Source: Sulfuriroseicoccus oceanibius (GTDB lineage Bacteria > Verrucomicrobiota > Verrucomicrobiia > Verrucomicrobiales > SLCJ01). Taken from it: DNA of 64,000 nt. Under the pieces are notes generated by a model, which saw only the letters and a program-made list of their open reading frames with translations, made no database searches and was not told where the DNA came from. The stretch's first letter is position 1. Each line of letters begins with the position of its first letter. Both the position numbers and the translations under genes were made by a program. Of the stretch, positions 21,527 to 30,904 are shown one piece after another. The stretch spans positions 620,001 to 684,000 of the forward strand of contig NZ_CP066776.1 of assembly GCF_010681825.2 (NCBI RefSeq). Direction: 5' to 3'.

Positions 21527-24346
21527 CTACGCCAGCGCCTCTTTTGCGGCGGCGGTGAGCTCGTCGAGCTTCTCGCGCTGAGGAGCGGCGCCGCGGGCCT
21601 GGTCTGGCTTGCCTCCGCCCTTGCCGCCTGCGGTGGCGGCCAGGTTGCGGATCAGGTCACCGGCTTTGTGGCCAGCCGCGAGGGCTTGGTCACCGCAGAA
21701 TGCGCCGAGATGGAGTTTGTCTCCGTCGTCGACGATGAGGAATCCGGCACCGCCGAACTGACGCTTCTTAAGGCCGTTGAGCAGCTCTTGGAGGAGTTGC
21801 GGTGTGCCCTCGGTGGCGAGCACGATATTGCCGCCCTTTTCGACAAGTTCGCTGATGGTGGCGTCTGCTTGTTTCGCAGCGGCGCCGACCTGGGCCTTCT
21901 TAAGCGCTTTCTCTGCTTCGATAGCGGTGTGGCGGAGTTTGTCGAGGTGCTCGAGGCTTGCGTTGAATGCTGCGTTGATGTTGTCGAAGCCGCTTTCCAC
22001 GAGCAGTCCGCCCATGATGTGCGGGAAGTCTTTCACAGCGAAGGTGTCTTGCTCCAGCGCGGTGAGTTGCTCGTTGATGGCTTCCACCTTGTCGCGCAGG
22101 ACGCGTTCTTCCTTTGTGTTTTCGTCCAACTGGCCCTGGATCCACGACCAGGCGGCATCGCCGCAGAGTGCTTCGATACGGCGCACACCAGCGGAGATAG
22201 CGCCTTCGCTCTTGATCTTGAAGAGTCCGATGTCCTTGGTATTGGTGACGTGGGTTCCTCCGCAAAGTTCCATCGAGTAGCCGTTGAGTGCTTGGGCTTC
22301 GCCTCCGATCTGGACGACACGCACGACGTCGCCGTACTTGTCGCCGAAGAACTGCATGATGTCGTCGCGCTTCTGGACTTCGGTGTGTGGTACTTCTTTC
22401 CACGAAACCGAGTGACCGCTTTCGATGGCACCGTTGACCAGCTTTTCGATCTCGGTGATCTGCTCAGGCGTGAGGGCGCTGGAGTTGAAGTCGAAACGCA
22501 AGCGGTTGCGGGTGACCAACGACCCTTGCTGTGTGGCGTCGGACGAGACGGCTTTGTGGAGTGCCCAGTGGAGCAAGTGGGTTGCGCTGTGGTGGGCTTC
22601 GATCGGGCGGCGGCGCGCTGGATCGATGGCGAGTGTTACTTCATCTCCCACGGCCAAGTCGGCGTCGGCGGCCACCGCGTGGGCGCGGGCCTGACCGAGC
22701 TGCTGGACGAAGTCGACGGCAATCTCGGTGCCGTTCTTGGTCAGGGTTCCCTGGTCGCCGTGCTGACCACCCATCTCGACGAAGAACGGCGTCTTGTCGG
22801 TGATGACGAAGCAGTGGTCGTCCTGCTGGTGGATCTCGGTGACGGTGGCGGTGGTTGTGTCCTGGTCGAAGCCGACGAACTCAGTCACGGCGTCGGTGGC
22901 GATTTCCGCGGCGCGGACCAGTTCGCTGGAGCGGGCGGCGCGGCCGAGGTCGCGCTGGTGTTCCATCAGCTGGTTGAAGGTGTCCATGTCGACCTTGAGG
23001 CCGCGCTCGGCGGAGAGCAGCTGGGTGAGGTCGATCGGGAAGCCGAACGTATCGTAGAGTTTGAACGCGACATCGCCCGGGAAGGTGGAATCGGTCTCGG
23101 TGGCGGCTTTTTCGAACATGGCGAGCCCGCGGTCGAGAGTTTCGTTGAAGCTGGTTTCCTCGCGGTCGAGGGTTTCGATCACCGCCTTGCTGCGGGTTTC
23201 GATCTCTGGGAAAACAGACTTCATCTCTGCCACGAGAACTGGGACCAGCTCGGAGAGGAATGGCTTGTCGCCGGTGAATCCGAGTGTGCGGCCGTAGCGG
23301 ACGGCGCGGCGCAGGATGCGGCGCAGCACGTAGTTGCGCCCGTTGTTGCCTGGCAGGATCCCATCGGCGATCGAGAACGAGAGCGTACGGATGTGGTCGG
23401 CCACCACGCGGAAGGCGATGGCTTTCTTGAGCGCATCGTCGTGCGAGTCTGGGTTCGATCCCGGAGCCGGGTAGATGTCTTCGTATTTGTTGCCGCTGAG
23501 TTCTTCGAGCTTGGCGAAGATCGGGGCGAAGACGTCGGTGGCGTAGTTGGAGACGCGCTGCGAGAAGTCGGTGAAGTTTTTGGTGCGCTGGATCATCGAG
23601 ACCACGCGCTCAAAGCCCATGCCGGTGTCGACGTGGCGGGCTGGCAGTTCGCGGAATGATCCATCGGCTTCGGCGTTGAACTGAATGAAGACGAGGTTCC
23701 AGATCTCGATGCACTGGTCCGAGTCCTGGTTGACGAGTGCGCCTTTGGTGTCGCCATTCGGGGTGAGGTCGAAGTGGAGCTCCGAGCACGGTCCGCATGG
23801 CCCGGTTTCCCCCATCATCCAGAAGTTGTCCTTCACGTTGCCATCGACGACATGGACTTTTGGATCGAGACCTTTGCTTTCAAAGAGCTTGGCCCAGATG
23901 TCATAGGCCTCTTGGTCGAACTCGCCCGGATCGTTGGCGTCTTTGTTCGGGCGGTAGACGGTGGCGTAGAGGCGCTCGGCAGGGAAGCCCCAGCGCTCGA
24001 CGATCAATTCCCATGCCCAGGCGATGGCTTCGGCTTTGAAGTAGTCGCCGAACGACCAGTTGCCGAGCATCTCGAAGAATGTGTGGTGGTAGGTGTCGTA
24101 ACCGACATCGTCCAGGTCGTTGTGCTTGCCACCTGCGCGGATGCACTTCTGGGTGTCGGTGGCGCGTCCCGGTGAGAAGTCGGGTTTGTCGGTGCCGAGG
24201 AAGTACGGCACGAACTGGTTCATCCCGGCGTTGGTGAAAAGCAGGCCTGGGCTCTGTGGCATCAGGGATGCGGACGGCACAATGGTGTGCTGCTTTTCTT
24301 TGAAGAAGTCGAGGAAGCTTTGCCGGATCTGTGACGAGGTGCTCAT
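21527..24346 (-). CDS. alaS: Alanyl-tRNA synthetase
   Basis: This 939-residue class II synthetase charges tRNA-Ala. The aminoacylation domain starts with FLDFFKEKQHTIVPSASLMP and FTNAGMNQFVPYFLG. The editing domain has the HxxxH zinc motif in HSATHLLHWAL and the distal CGGTH. The C-terminal C-Ala domain (about 790-939) contains the Gly-rich loop AGGKGGGKPDQARG. Length is slightly above the usual 870-900. A 10-bp palindrome sits only 4 nt upstream of the ATG and may control expression. Confidence 0.97.
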   Translation of the reverse strand: MSTSSQIRQSFLDFFKEKQHTIVPSASLMPQSPGLLFTNAGMNQFVPYFLGTDKPDFSPGRATDTQKCIRAGGKHNDLDDVGYDTYHHTFFEMLGNWSFGDYFKAEAIAWAWELIVERWGFPAERLYATVYRPNKDANDPGEFDQEAYDIWAKLFESKGLDPKVHVVDGNVKDNFWMMGETGPCGPCSELHFDLTPNGDTKGALVNQDSDQCIEIWNLVFIQFNAEADGSFRELPARHVDTGMGFERVVSMIQRTKNFTDFSQRVSNYATDVFAPIFAKLEELSGNKYEDIYPAPGSNPDSHDDALKKAIAFRVVADHIRTLSFSIADGILPGNNGRNYVLRRILRRAVRYGRTLGFTGDKPFLSELVPVLVAEMKSVFPEIETRSKAVIETLDREETSFNETLDRGLAMFEKAATETDSTFPGDVAFKLYDTFGFPIDLTQLLSAERGLKVDMDTFNQLMEHQRDLGRAARSSELVRAAEIATDAVTEFVGFDQDTTTATVTEIHQQDDHCFVITDKTPFFVEMGGQHGDQGTLTKNGTEIAVDFVQQLGQARAHAVAADADLAVGDEVTLAIDPARRRPIEAHHSATHLLHWALHKAVSSDATQQGSLVTRNRLRFDFNSSALTPEQITEIEKLVNGAIESGHSVSWKEVPHTEVQKRDDIMQFFGDKYGDVVRVVQIGGEAQALNGYSMELCGGTHVTNTKDIGLFKIKSEGAISAGVRRIEALCGDAAWSWIQGQLDENTKEERVLRDKVEAINEQLTALEQDTFAVKDFPHIMGGLLVESGFDNINAAFNASLEHLDKLRHTAIEAEKALKKAQVGAAAKQADATISELVEKGGNIVLATEGTPQLLQELLNGLKKRQFGGAGFLIVDDGDKLHLGAFCGDQALAAGHKAGDLIRNLAATAGGKGGGKPDQARGAAPQREKLDELTAAAKEALA

Positions 24347-24350
24347 GGGA

Positions 24351-24378
24351 CGGATAATGATTGGTCTGTCATTATCCG
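24351..24378 (-). promoter_or_regulatory. Palindrome abutting the alaS start codon
   Basis: A perfect 10-bp inverted repeat (CGGATAATGA/TCATTATCCG) with an 8-nt loop ends 4 nt before the alaS ATG. In RNA it would occupy the ribosome-binding region; in DNA it could be an operator. E. coli AlaRS is known to repress its own gene by binding a palindrome near its promoter. Confidence 0.6.
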
Positions 24379-24514
24379 CGGGGATTGGGCGAGGTCAACG
24401 GGTGTCCGAGGCGAAGTGTGACCGCGCTCCAAGTTTAAGTTGAAGCGGTTAGTCGGCGGTGGCGCGGGGCTGCGCGGTAGATTTGCGGCCCTGTAGTGCC
24501 GAGGCGCATGCCGG

Positions 24515-24985
24515 TTAGGCTAAGGCTGGATCCTCTTCCGGGCAGTCGGGGCAGATGCCGTAGAAGACGAGTTCGTGGGTGAGGTTGCGGTAGCCGGACT
24601 CCGACTTGAGGTGGTTTTCCAAGTGCTCGACAGGACAGGCTGCGGGGATTTTGGTGATTTTCCCGCAGGTGGTGCAAAGGAGGTAGTCGCCGTGGTGGCC
24701 GGGTCGCAGTAGTTCGAAGTACATGGCGCGCTCGTGCATGCCGAGCTTGCGAACGACTCCGGCGCGCTCGAGCTTTTCGAGCATGCGGTAGATGGTGGCC
24801 GGGTCGCAGCGGGAGTCGCTGGCGATGCGTTCGCTGATTTCGGCGATGGTGACAGGGAGGTCGGACGAGGCCAGGGCGTCGAGGACCTGGGTCAGAGCGG
24901 TGGTTTTCCGCATGCCAAGTTTGCGCAGCTTGGTGATGATGGCGCTGGTGTCGGGAGCAGGGGAAGATGTCTGGTGGTCGTGCAT
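24515..24985 (-). CDS. Fur-family metalloregulator
   Basis: This 156-residue transcriptional repressor has a winged-helix DNA-binding half: LGMRKTTALTQVLDAL, then the recognition-helix region SRCDPATIYRMLEKLERAGVV. The dimerisation/metal half has FELLRPGHHGDYLLC with the HH metal ligands, and two structural zinc pairs CTTC and CPDC. The recognition helix reads DPATIYRML where Fur typically has ATVYRTL. Which metal (Fe, Zn or Mn) or peroxide it senses cannot be decided. It is divergent from ppdK across a 312-bp gap. Confidence 0.88.
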   Translation of the reverse strand: MHDHQTSSPAPDTSAIITKLRKLGMRKTTALTQVLDALASSDLPVTIAEISERIASDSRCDPATIYRMLEKLERAGVVRKLGMHERAMYFELLRPGHHGDYLLCTTCGKITKIPAACPVEHLENHLKSESGYRNLTHELVFYGICPDCPEEDPALA

Positions 24986-25297
24986 GGTTCCGGGGCGGGC
25001 CGCTGTGACTTTTTTGATCGATTGGTCGCGGTAAAAGTACGTGAGGGATGGCCGAAAATAAAGGCTGAAGGGCGTGCGGCGTCAATGAGGCAAATGGGCG
25101 CGCGAGGTCCGCTGATTGGCGGGTTTGAGCACTTATTTTCCGATTTGGTGAAAACTTCCAGCTGGCGGTTTATTCTCAAACCATTGGAGAATTGACTCAA
25201 AAATCTGGGCAATTAGTGTTCGATCGGATTTGATGTGTTACCCCAGCCAAAGACGGCTTGGGTAACTCAAATCGGCTAACGAAAAACTACCAATACT
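24986..25297. other. Divergent fur-like/ppdK intergenic region
   Basis: This 312-bp region separates the Fur-family gene and ppdK. It contains the structured ppdK leader at 25227-25273. The sequence between 25120 and 25210 is relatively AT-rich and probably holds the ppdK promoter. No further gene was recognised. Confidence 0.5.
25227..25273 (+). promoter_or_regulatory. Structured 5' leader of ppdK
   Basis: A two-part stem: GATTTGA (25227-25233) pairs with TCAAATC (25267-25273). After a 3-nt bulge, GTTACCCCAGCC (25237-25248) pairs with GGCTTGGGTAAC (25255-25266) with one mismatch, closed by a 6-nt loop. It ends 24 nt before the ATG and has no T-tract, so it is not a simple terminator. The 24 nt between hairpin and ATG are A-rich and contain no Shine-Dalgarno. 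Confidence 0.6.
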
Positions 25298-28051
25298 ATG
25301 GCAGAATCGAATAACAATTCGCCCGCAACAGAGGCCGCCCGCGTGATCGAGGGCAAGAACGTTTATTTCTTTGGCGGAGGACAGGCTGACGGCGACGGCA
25401 CCTTCCGTGAACTCCTTGGTGGCAAAGGCGCCAACCTTGCAGAGATGAGCCGCATTGGCCTTCCAGTGCCTGCCGGTTTCACCATCAGCACCGAGGTCTG
25501 CACCTACTACTACGATAACGGACGCACGCTCCCAGCGACTCTCGACGACGAGGTGAAGGAGAACCTCGGCAAGATCGAGGAGACCATGGGCAAAAAGTTC
25601 GGCGACGTGAACAACCCACTGCTCCTCTCGGTGCGCTCGGGTGCCCGTGACTCGATGCCAGGCATGATGGACACCATCCTCAACCTGGGTATCAACGACG
25701 AAGTCGTGGCTGGCCTCGCCGCCAAGACCGGTAACGAGCGTTTCGCTTACGACAGCTACCGTCGCTTCCTCCAGATGTACGGTGAAGTGGTGATGGGCGT
25801 CGAGCAGTACGAAGACGAGCATCACGATCCATTCGAAGCCATCATCGACGCTGCTTGCGAAAAGCGTGGCGTGGCTGTCGACACCGGCCTCACCGGCGAA
25901 GACCTCAAGGGCATCGTGGAAGCGTTCAAGGCACTGATCAAAGAGCGCACCGGCAACGATTTCCCACAGGACCCAATGACCCAGCTCTGGGGCGCAGTGA
26001 AGGCTGTGTTCACCTCTTGGAACAACGACCGTGCGAAGGTTTACCGTCGTAAGTACGGCATCCCAGCCGAGTGGGGTACCGCAGTGAACGTCCAGGCAAT
26101 GGTGTTCGGTAACAGCGGTCAGACCTCCGGTACCGGTGTGGCATTCACCCGTGACCCGGCTTCCGGTGAGAACGTGTTCTACGGTGAGTACCTCGTCGAC
26201 GCCCAGGGTGAAGACGTGGTGGCAGGTGTGCGTACGCCGAAGCCAGTCGCGGAAATGGTCAACGACCTTCCAAAATCGTACGAGGAGCTCCTCGAAGTGC
26301 GCCAGAAGTTGGAGAACCACTTCAAGGACGTGCAGGACCTTGAGTTCACCGTTGAAGACGGCAAGCTCTACATCCTTCAGACCCGTAACGGTAAGCGTAC
26401 CGGTCTCGCAGCCGTGCACATCGCCATCGACATGGTGAACGAAGGCCTCATCCAGAAGGAAGACGCCATCCGCCGTATCCCGGCAGAAGACCTTGAGCAC
26501 ATGCTTGCTCCTATCTTCGACGCCAAGGCTGAGCGCGAAGCCAACAAGATCGGTAAAGGTCTGCCTGCAGGTCCTGGTGCCGCTTGTGGCCGCATTTACT
26601 TCCACGCTCCAGACGCAGTGGCAGCAGCCGCTCGTGGCGAGAAAGTGGTTCTCACCCGTGTTGAGACCTCCCCGGAAGACCTTCGCGGCATGATTGCTGC
26701 TGAGGGTATTCTTACCAGCCGTGGTGGTGTTTCCTCGCACGCCGCACTCGTTGCCCGTCAGATGGGTAAGATCTGCGTCTGTGGTGCTGCTGAAGTGGAG
26801 ATCGACTACGCAAACGCGACCGTCAAAGCTGGCGGCGTGACCATCAAGGAAGGTGAGTACATCTCGATCAACGGAACCACCGGTGACATCTACGCTGGTG
26901 AGATCAAGACCGCTCCAAGCCGCGTGGTGCAGGGCCTCATCCAAGGTGATGCAGAAGCCATGAGTCACGACGACTACAAGAAGTTTGCACAGCTCATCAG
27001 CTGGGCGGACGAACTGCGTAAGCTCAACGTGCGCACCAACTCCGACTCGCCTGAGCAGGTGAAGAACGCAATCGCGTTCGGTGCTGAAGGTATCGGTCTT
27101 ACCCGTACCGAGCACATGTTCTTCGAAGGCGACCGTATCGACGCTGTGCGTGAGATGATCCTTGCCGACAGCGAGAACGCACGCCGCGAGGCAGTGGCCA
27201 AGCTTCTTCCATACCAGAAGGAAGACTTCGTCGGTATCTTCACCGCACTTGAAGGCCGCCCAGGTACCATCCGTTTGCTCGATCCACCACTTCACGAGTT
27301 CCTTCCTCACACCAAGGAGCAGCAGCTCGACCTGGCCAACAAGATGGGCATCCAGGTGGAAGAGATCATGCGCCGTGTGGCTGAACTCCACGAGTTCAAC
27401 CCAATGCTTGGTCACCGTGGTTGCCGTCTCGGAATCGTCTTCCCTGAGATCACCGAGATGCAGGCACGTGCGATCCTCGAGGCCGCTGCTGAAGTCGACG
27501 GCGCCAAGCCTGAGATCATGGTGCCACTCGTTGGCTTCAAGAAGGAGCTCGACCTCCAGAAGGAAGTGATCGACACCGTGGCTGGCGAAGTGCGCGAGAA
27601 GTACGGTCTCACCGAAGACCAGCTCGCATACACCGTCGGAACCATGATCGAGGTGCCACGTGCAGCTCTGACCGCTAACGAGATCGCTGAGACCGCCGAG
27701 TTCTTCTCGTTCGGAACCAACGACCTCACCCAGACCTGCCTCGGCATGAGCCGCGACGACGCTGGTGGATTCCTCAACGAATACCAGGAGCAAGAGATCG
27801 TGACCACCAACCCATTCGCTAGCCTCGACCAGACCGGTGTCGGTCAGCTCGTGGAAATGGGTGTGGAGAAGGGCCGCTCGACCCGCCCAGGCCTCAAAGT
27901 GGGTATCTGCGGTGAGCACGGTGGTGACCCGAACTCGGTCAAGTTCTGCCACAAGGCAGGTCTCGACTACGTGTCCTGCTCGCCATTCCGTATCCCAATC
28001 GCCAAGCTCGCCGCCGCTCAGGCAGCGCTTGCGGAGAAGGAAGGCAAGTAA
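25298..28051 (+). CDS. ppdK: Pyruvate, phosphate dikinase
   Basis: This 917-residue enzyme interconverts pyruvate, ATP and phosphate with PEP, AMP and pyrophosphate. The N-terminal ATP-grasp half begins [20 protein letters not shown] and includes [11 protein letters not shown]. The swivelling domain has [19 protein letters not shown] with catalytic His481. The C-terminal TIM barrel includes [19 protein letters not shown] and [10 protein letters not shown] (catalytic Cys871). Length is as expected for bacterial PPDK. Codon choice is markedly more biased than in neighbouring genes, which implies high expression. One consequence is a 904-codon open frame on the opposite strand that is not a gene. 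A strong terminator follows. Confidence 0.98.
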   Translation: MAESNNNSPATEAARVIEGKNVYFFGGGQADGDGTFRELLGGKGANLAEMSRIGLPVPAGFTISTEVCTYYYDNGRTLPATLDDEVKENLGKIEETMGKKFGDVNNPLLLSVRSGARDSMPGMMDTILNLGINDEVVAGLAAKTGNERFAYDSYRRFLQMYGEVVMGVEQYEDEHHDPFEAIIDAACEKRGVAVDTGLTGEDLKGIVEAFKALIKERTGNDFPQDPMTQLWGAVKAVFTSWNNDRAKVYRRKYGIPAEWGTAVNVQAMVFGNSGQTSGTGVAFTRDPASGENVFYGEYLVDAQGEDVVAGVRTPKPVAEMVNDLPKSYEELLEVRQKLENHFKDVQDLEFTVEDGKLYILQTRNGKRTGLAAVHIAIDMVNEGLIQKEDAIRRIPAEDLEHMLAPIFDAKAEREANKIGKGLPAGPGAACGRIYFHAPDAVAAAARGEKVVLTRVETSPEDLRGMIAAEGILTSRGGVSSHAALVARQMGKICVCGAAEVEIDYANATVKAGGVTIKEGEYISINGTTGDIYAGEIKTAPSRVVQGLIQGDAEAMSHDDYKKFAQLISWADELRKLNVRTNSDSPEQVKNAIAFGAEGIGLTRTEHMFFEGDRIDAVREMILADSENARREAVAKLLPYQKEDFVGIFTALEGRPGTIRLLDPPLHEFLPHTKEQQLDLANKMGIQVEEIMRRVAELHEFNPMLGHRGCRLGIVFPEITEMQARAILEAAAEVDGAKPEIMVPLVGFKKELDLQKEVIDTVAGEVREKYGLTEDQLAYTVGTMIEVPRAALTANEIAETAEFFSFGTNDLTQTCLGMSRDDAGGFLNEYQEQEIVTTNPFASLDQTGVGQLVEMGVEKGRSTRPGLKVGICGEHGGDPNSVKFCHKAGLDYVSCSPFRIPIAKLAAAQAALAEKEGK

Positions 28052-28106
28052 TTCAATCCAGTCGCGCGGGGCGATCTGTTCGCCCCGTGCCGACGGTTGA
28101 TTTTCA

Positions 28107-28156
28107 GCACCTCCCGTTGCAGACGTCTGGCGTCCGCGGCGGGAGGTGTTTTTTTA
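28107..28156 (+). terminator. ppdK terminator
   Basis: CACCTCCCG pairs with CGGGAGGTG around a GC-rich inner hairpin, followed by TTTTTTTAA. Confidence 0.88.
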
Positions 28157-28262
28157 AGGTTTTAGGTGGTTAGGTTTTTAGAGTTTTACGAGGGGCGTGG
28201 GGGCTGGGCTGCATCGCTCACGGGCCTCATCGAGTTCTTTGTCGCTATCGGAGATCCCTCGG

Positions 28263-28449
28263 TTGAGCGCCGTAGGTGCGTTCCATCGTAGCCCACGGCA
28301 CCGCCGTGGGGAAAACGGGGGGGATGCGATCAGCCCCGAAGGGGCGGTCTAATGTGGCGAGCAGTTGTGCCGCCCTTGCAGGGCTCGATCTTGTGGGTTT
28401 TGTCATCCCATGGCGTTGCCATGGGCTTCGTTGGGTTATGTACGTCAAG
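28263..28449. repeat. Cluster of dispersed palindromes, left of the IS element
   Basis: Three short palindromes follow one another: CCCACGG-caccg-CCGTGGG (28292-28310), GCCCCGAAGGGGC (28333-28345) and CCCATGGC-gtt-GCCATGGG (28407-28425). Similar sequence (GGCGCGCCTTTGGCGC) resumes right of the IS at about 29783. Such arrays are common intergenic repeats in this phylum. No gene is present between ppdK and the IS. Confidence 0.6.
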
Positions 28450-28463
28450 TTCTGCAAAAAGGG
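28450..28463 (+). repeat. IS256-type terminal inverted repeat, transposase 3' side
   Basis: TTCTGCAAAAAGGG, exact complement of 29741-29754. Confidence 0.85.
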
Positions 28464-28478
28464 TTTGATGGATGATGA

Positions 28479-29687
28479 TCAGGCTGCGGACGTTTGATTT
28501 GAAGTAAGGCTGAGCTTTTGGGCTTCTTTGAGGTGATCCATGTTCAGGTAGCGGTGTTGATCGATCCACTGCTCATGGACTTGATGCGTGACAGCCCGGA
28601 TTAAACGTTGGGCTGCAGCCTGGTTGGGGAAGGTTCGGATAATGTGCGTACGACGCTTAATCTCCTCATTGAGTCGCTCGAGCATATTCGTGCTTTTGAG
28701 ATGCTTGTGATGCTCTCTGGGAAGTCGATAAAAGGTGAGCGTTTCTTCGATCTCACTTTCGACCCAGTCACAGAGCTTGTGGTATTTGCCTCCCCACTTC
28801 GCCAACCATGCCCGCAGATCCTGACGCGCTTCATTGATGTCTCGACGGTCATAGATCCAGCGCAGCTCGGTGCAGCAGTCGTCGTCATGCTTGCGAGGTA
28901 GATGATCAAGAGCGTTGCGAAGGAAGTGGACGTAGCAGCGTTGCCACAGCGCCTCGGGAAGCACTTCGCTGATAGCTCGTCGCAGGCCGGCATGGTTATC
29001 AGTCACGCAGAACTCAACACCCGTCAGTCCGCGTTGCTTGAGTTGAAGTAGGAAGTTCTTCCAGCTGCTTCCGCTTTCCCTTTGATCGAGCTCGGTCGCA
29101 AGGACCTCCCGTCGGCCATCCCAACTGATGCCAATGGCGATCAACACAGCCTGGCTGCGCACCACGCCGTTCTCTCGAACCTTTTCGTAGCGGGCATCCA
29201 GGATGAGGTAAGGATAAGCGTGGTTGAGCTTGCGTCGGGCAAAGTTCTCAAGCTCTTCGTCCAACGTTTTGTTCAGCCTGCTTACCACACTGGCGCTAAC
29301 TCGGTGACCACAGAGCTCTTCGGTGATCTGCGCGACTTTACGTGTCGAGACGCCCTGCACGTACATTTCGATCAGGGTGCTTACCAAAGCCTTCTCGCTG
29401 CGTTGATAGCGATCGAAGATCTCGGTGCTGAAGAGTCCGTCGCGATCTTGAGGGACGCGCAGCTCGATCCTTCCTACCCGTGTCAGGAGACTGCGTTGAT
29501 AACTGCCGCTGCGATAACCTCGGCGTCTGTCGCTGCGTTCTGACTTTACCGCCTGGAGTGTCTCGTTCATTTCTTCTTCGAGCATCTCCTGCATCAATTT
29601 CTGAACCAAGGGCCTCAGAAAATCTTCCTGCTCGGCAAGAATACTTTTCAACTGCGGCGTTGTGGTCTTATCTGGTCGTGGGGTCAT
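28479..29687 (-). CDS. IS256-family transposase
   Basis: This 402-residue DDE transposase appears intact. The N-terminal part has the MLEEEMNETLQAVKSER..RRGYRSGSY region that defines the Transposase_mut family. Catalytic residues are visible as the Asp of LILDARYEKVREN, the Asp of VTDNHAGLRRAI, and the Glu of STNMLERLNEEIKRRT. The CYVHFLRNALDHLPRK motif lies between the second and third. Full length and unbroken, so possibly active. Confidence 0.95.
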   Translation of the reverse strand: MTPRPDKTTTPQLKSILAEQEDFLRPLVQKLMQEMLEEEMNETLQAVKSERSDRRRGYRSGSYQRSLLTRVGRIELRVPQDRDGLFSTEIFDRYQRSEKALVSTLIEMYVQGVSTRKVAQITEELCGHRVSASVVSRLNKTLDEELENFARRKLNHAYPYLILDARYEKVRENGVVRSQAVLIAIGISWDGRREVLATELDQRESGSSWKNFLLQLKQRGLTGVEFCVTDNHAGLRRAISEVLPEALWQRCYVHFLRNALDHLPRKHDDDCCTELRWIYDRRDINEARQDLRAWLAKWGGKYHKLCDWVESEIEETLTFYRLPREHHKHLKSTNMLERLNEEIKRRTHIIRTFPNQAAAQRLIRAVTHQVHEQWIDQHRYLNMDHLKEAQKLSLTSNQTSAA

Positions 29688-29740
29688 GGTGTGACGATTA
29701 GGGGTTCTTGTTTTGTTAAAAACCTAATCAATCATCATGA

Positions 29741-29754
29741 CCCTTTTTGCAGAA
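29741..29754 (-). repeat. IS256-type terminal inverted repeat, transposase 5' side
   Basis: CCCTTTTTGCAGAA, exact complement of 28450-28463. It lies about 55 bp upstream of the transposase ATG. Confidence 0.85.
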
Positions 29755-29874
29755 TCTTTGGCACACTACCCTTCGTTGGGGCGCGCCTTTGGCGCTGGGA
29801 GCATGGGCGTGGATTCTGGTTTCCCTGAGCTGGGCGATGGGGGGGGATAGGACGGACAGCAGGGGCGTTGCCAC

Positions 29875-29910
29875 AAAAAAACCACCCGCTGGCGATGGCC
29901 GGCGGGTGGT
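29875..29910 (-). terminator. Terminator of the minus-strand lipoprotein gene
   Basis: Read on the minus strand, ACCACCCGC pairs with GCGGGTGGT and is followed by a T7 run. Confidence 0.88.
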
Positions 29911-29938
29911 CGGTATGACTTAATTCAGTGAGCGGCGC

Positions 29939-30724
29939 TTACTTGAACTCGACGGTGATGGTGTCGTCGGCTTCGATTTTGAGGCCGTCGATCTTCTTCG
30001 AGAGTTCGCGCAGGGTGTCGACGTCGTCCATGGCTTCCGGCGAGTCGAGCATTTCAAGGGCTTCCTCGTTGGCGAAGACCTTGCCCACGTCCACCGACAT
30101 GATGGTGATCTTGTTGCCGTCGACGTGATCTGCGTCGGTCTTGACGATTTCGCCATCGACTTCAAGAGCCATGGTGATCTTCATTCCCTGGACCATGCCG
30201 GCCATCATCTGCATCTGCTGCTTCTGAGCGGCCTTCATTTCGTCGGTCATCTCGGGAGTCTCTTCTTTTTCGCCCTTCTCGGCGGCTGGCTCTTTCGGGA
30301 GCTTGATGGTGAGTTTGTTGGTGTCGCCTTTTTCGAACTCGAAGCTCATGGAGTCTGCGTTTTCGTCATCGCTCATTACGCCCTTGAGTTTCGAGATGTC
30401 CTCGAACTTGTAGCTGGCAACGATCTTCATGCCGCCGTCCGCGGTGTCTTCGGTGGTGAGGCCGACGTATTCGACGCCTTCGCCCATGCGTGCGACCTTT
30501 TCCTTATACTTGGCTTCGTTGGTGAGGTCGTTTTCGCCTTCACCCATTTGGCCTTTCATCATGCCGGCCATTTGGGCACCGATGACGGTGGTTTCGGTGA
30601 TGGTGCCGCTGCCGTCCTTGCTGAGCTTGGTGTTATTTTCCTGCTCGAAGCAGCTGGTCATGGCGAAGGCGGTGGCGATGCCTGCGGTCAGTGCGGCGAG
30701 GCGTTTGAGGATATTCAATTTCAT
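29939..30724 (-). CDS. Putative lipoprotein, function unknown
   Basis: This 261-residue exported protein starts MKLNILKRLAALTAGIATAFAMTSC. The AMTSC lipobox puts the lipidated Cys at about residue 25. The mature part opens with TKLSKDGSGTITETTVIG, a pattern seen in Gram-negative lipoproteins of unknown role. It contains a Met/Gln-rich helix (AAQKQQMQMMAGMVQGMKI, about 170) and ends in a beta-rich, acidic segment. An upstream in-frame ATG (30883) is rejected because it would bury the signal sequence. It is divergent from metX, 180 bp away, and has its own terminator. Confidence 0.72.
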   Translation of the reverse strand: MKLNILKRLAALTAGIATAFAMTSCFEQENNTKLSKDGSGTITETTVIGAQMAGMMKGQMGEGENDLTNEAKYKEKVARMGEGVEYVGLTTEDTADGGMKIVASYKFEDISKLKGVMSDDENADSMSFEFEKGDTNKLTIKLPKEPAAEKGEKEETPEMTDEMKAAQKQQMQMMAGMVQGMKITMALEVDGEIVKTDADHVDGNKITIMSVDVGKVFANEEALEMLDSPEAMDDVDTLRELSKKIDGLKIEADDTITVEFK

Positions 30725-30904
30725 GGGTTCACGAGGTTGATCTCCGCGGATTCGGAGGCGGTGGTATGTTGGGATAGGAGGGGGAGTCCCGGCAAGTGTT
30801 TGTTTGGCGCGATTCTGGTAGGATTGACGAGGGAATTTGCGGAGAGAAATTTGCGCGGCTCCAAGGTTGCCTGCCGTGTTCAATGCCCGATAGTGGAGCT
30901 CGCT

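Larger units (their letters stand above)
28450..29754 (-). mobile_element. IS256-family insertion sequence
   Basis: This 1305-bp element has one intact transposase gene and terminal inverted repeats with an identical 14-bp outer core (TTCTGCAAAAAGGG). The repeats continue imperfectly for about 20 more bp. Flanking bases (ACGTCAAG left, TCTTTGGC right) do not form a target duplication, so either the insertion is old or the true ends lie a few bases further out. It sits within a palindromic repeat cluster. Confidence 0.88.

Noticed and set aside
21455-23659. 734-codon plus-strand frame over alaS
   Set aside because: Antisense shadow of a clear alanyl-tRNA synthetase; its composition is unlike a real protein. 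The collagen-like start comes from the CCTATAGG palindrome.
25238-27952. 904-codon open frame antisense to nearly all of ppdK
   Set aside because: It mirrors the strongly biased codon use of ppdK. Its protein has skewed composition (His/Val/Leu/Glu-rich) with no domain, and there is no initiation signal.
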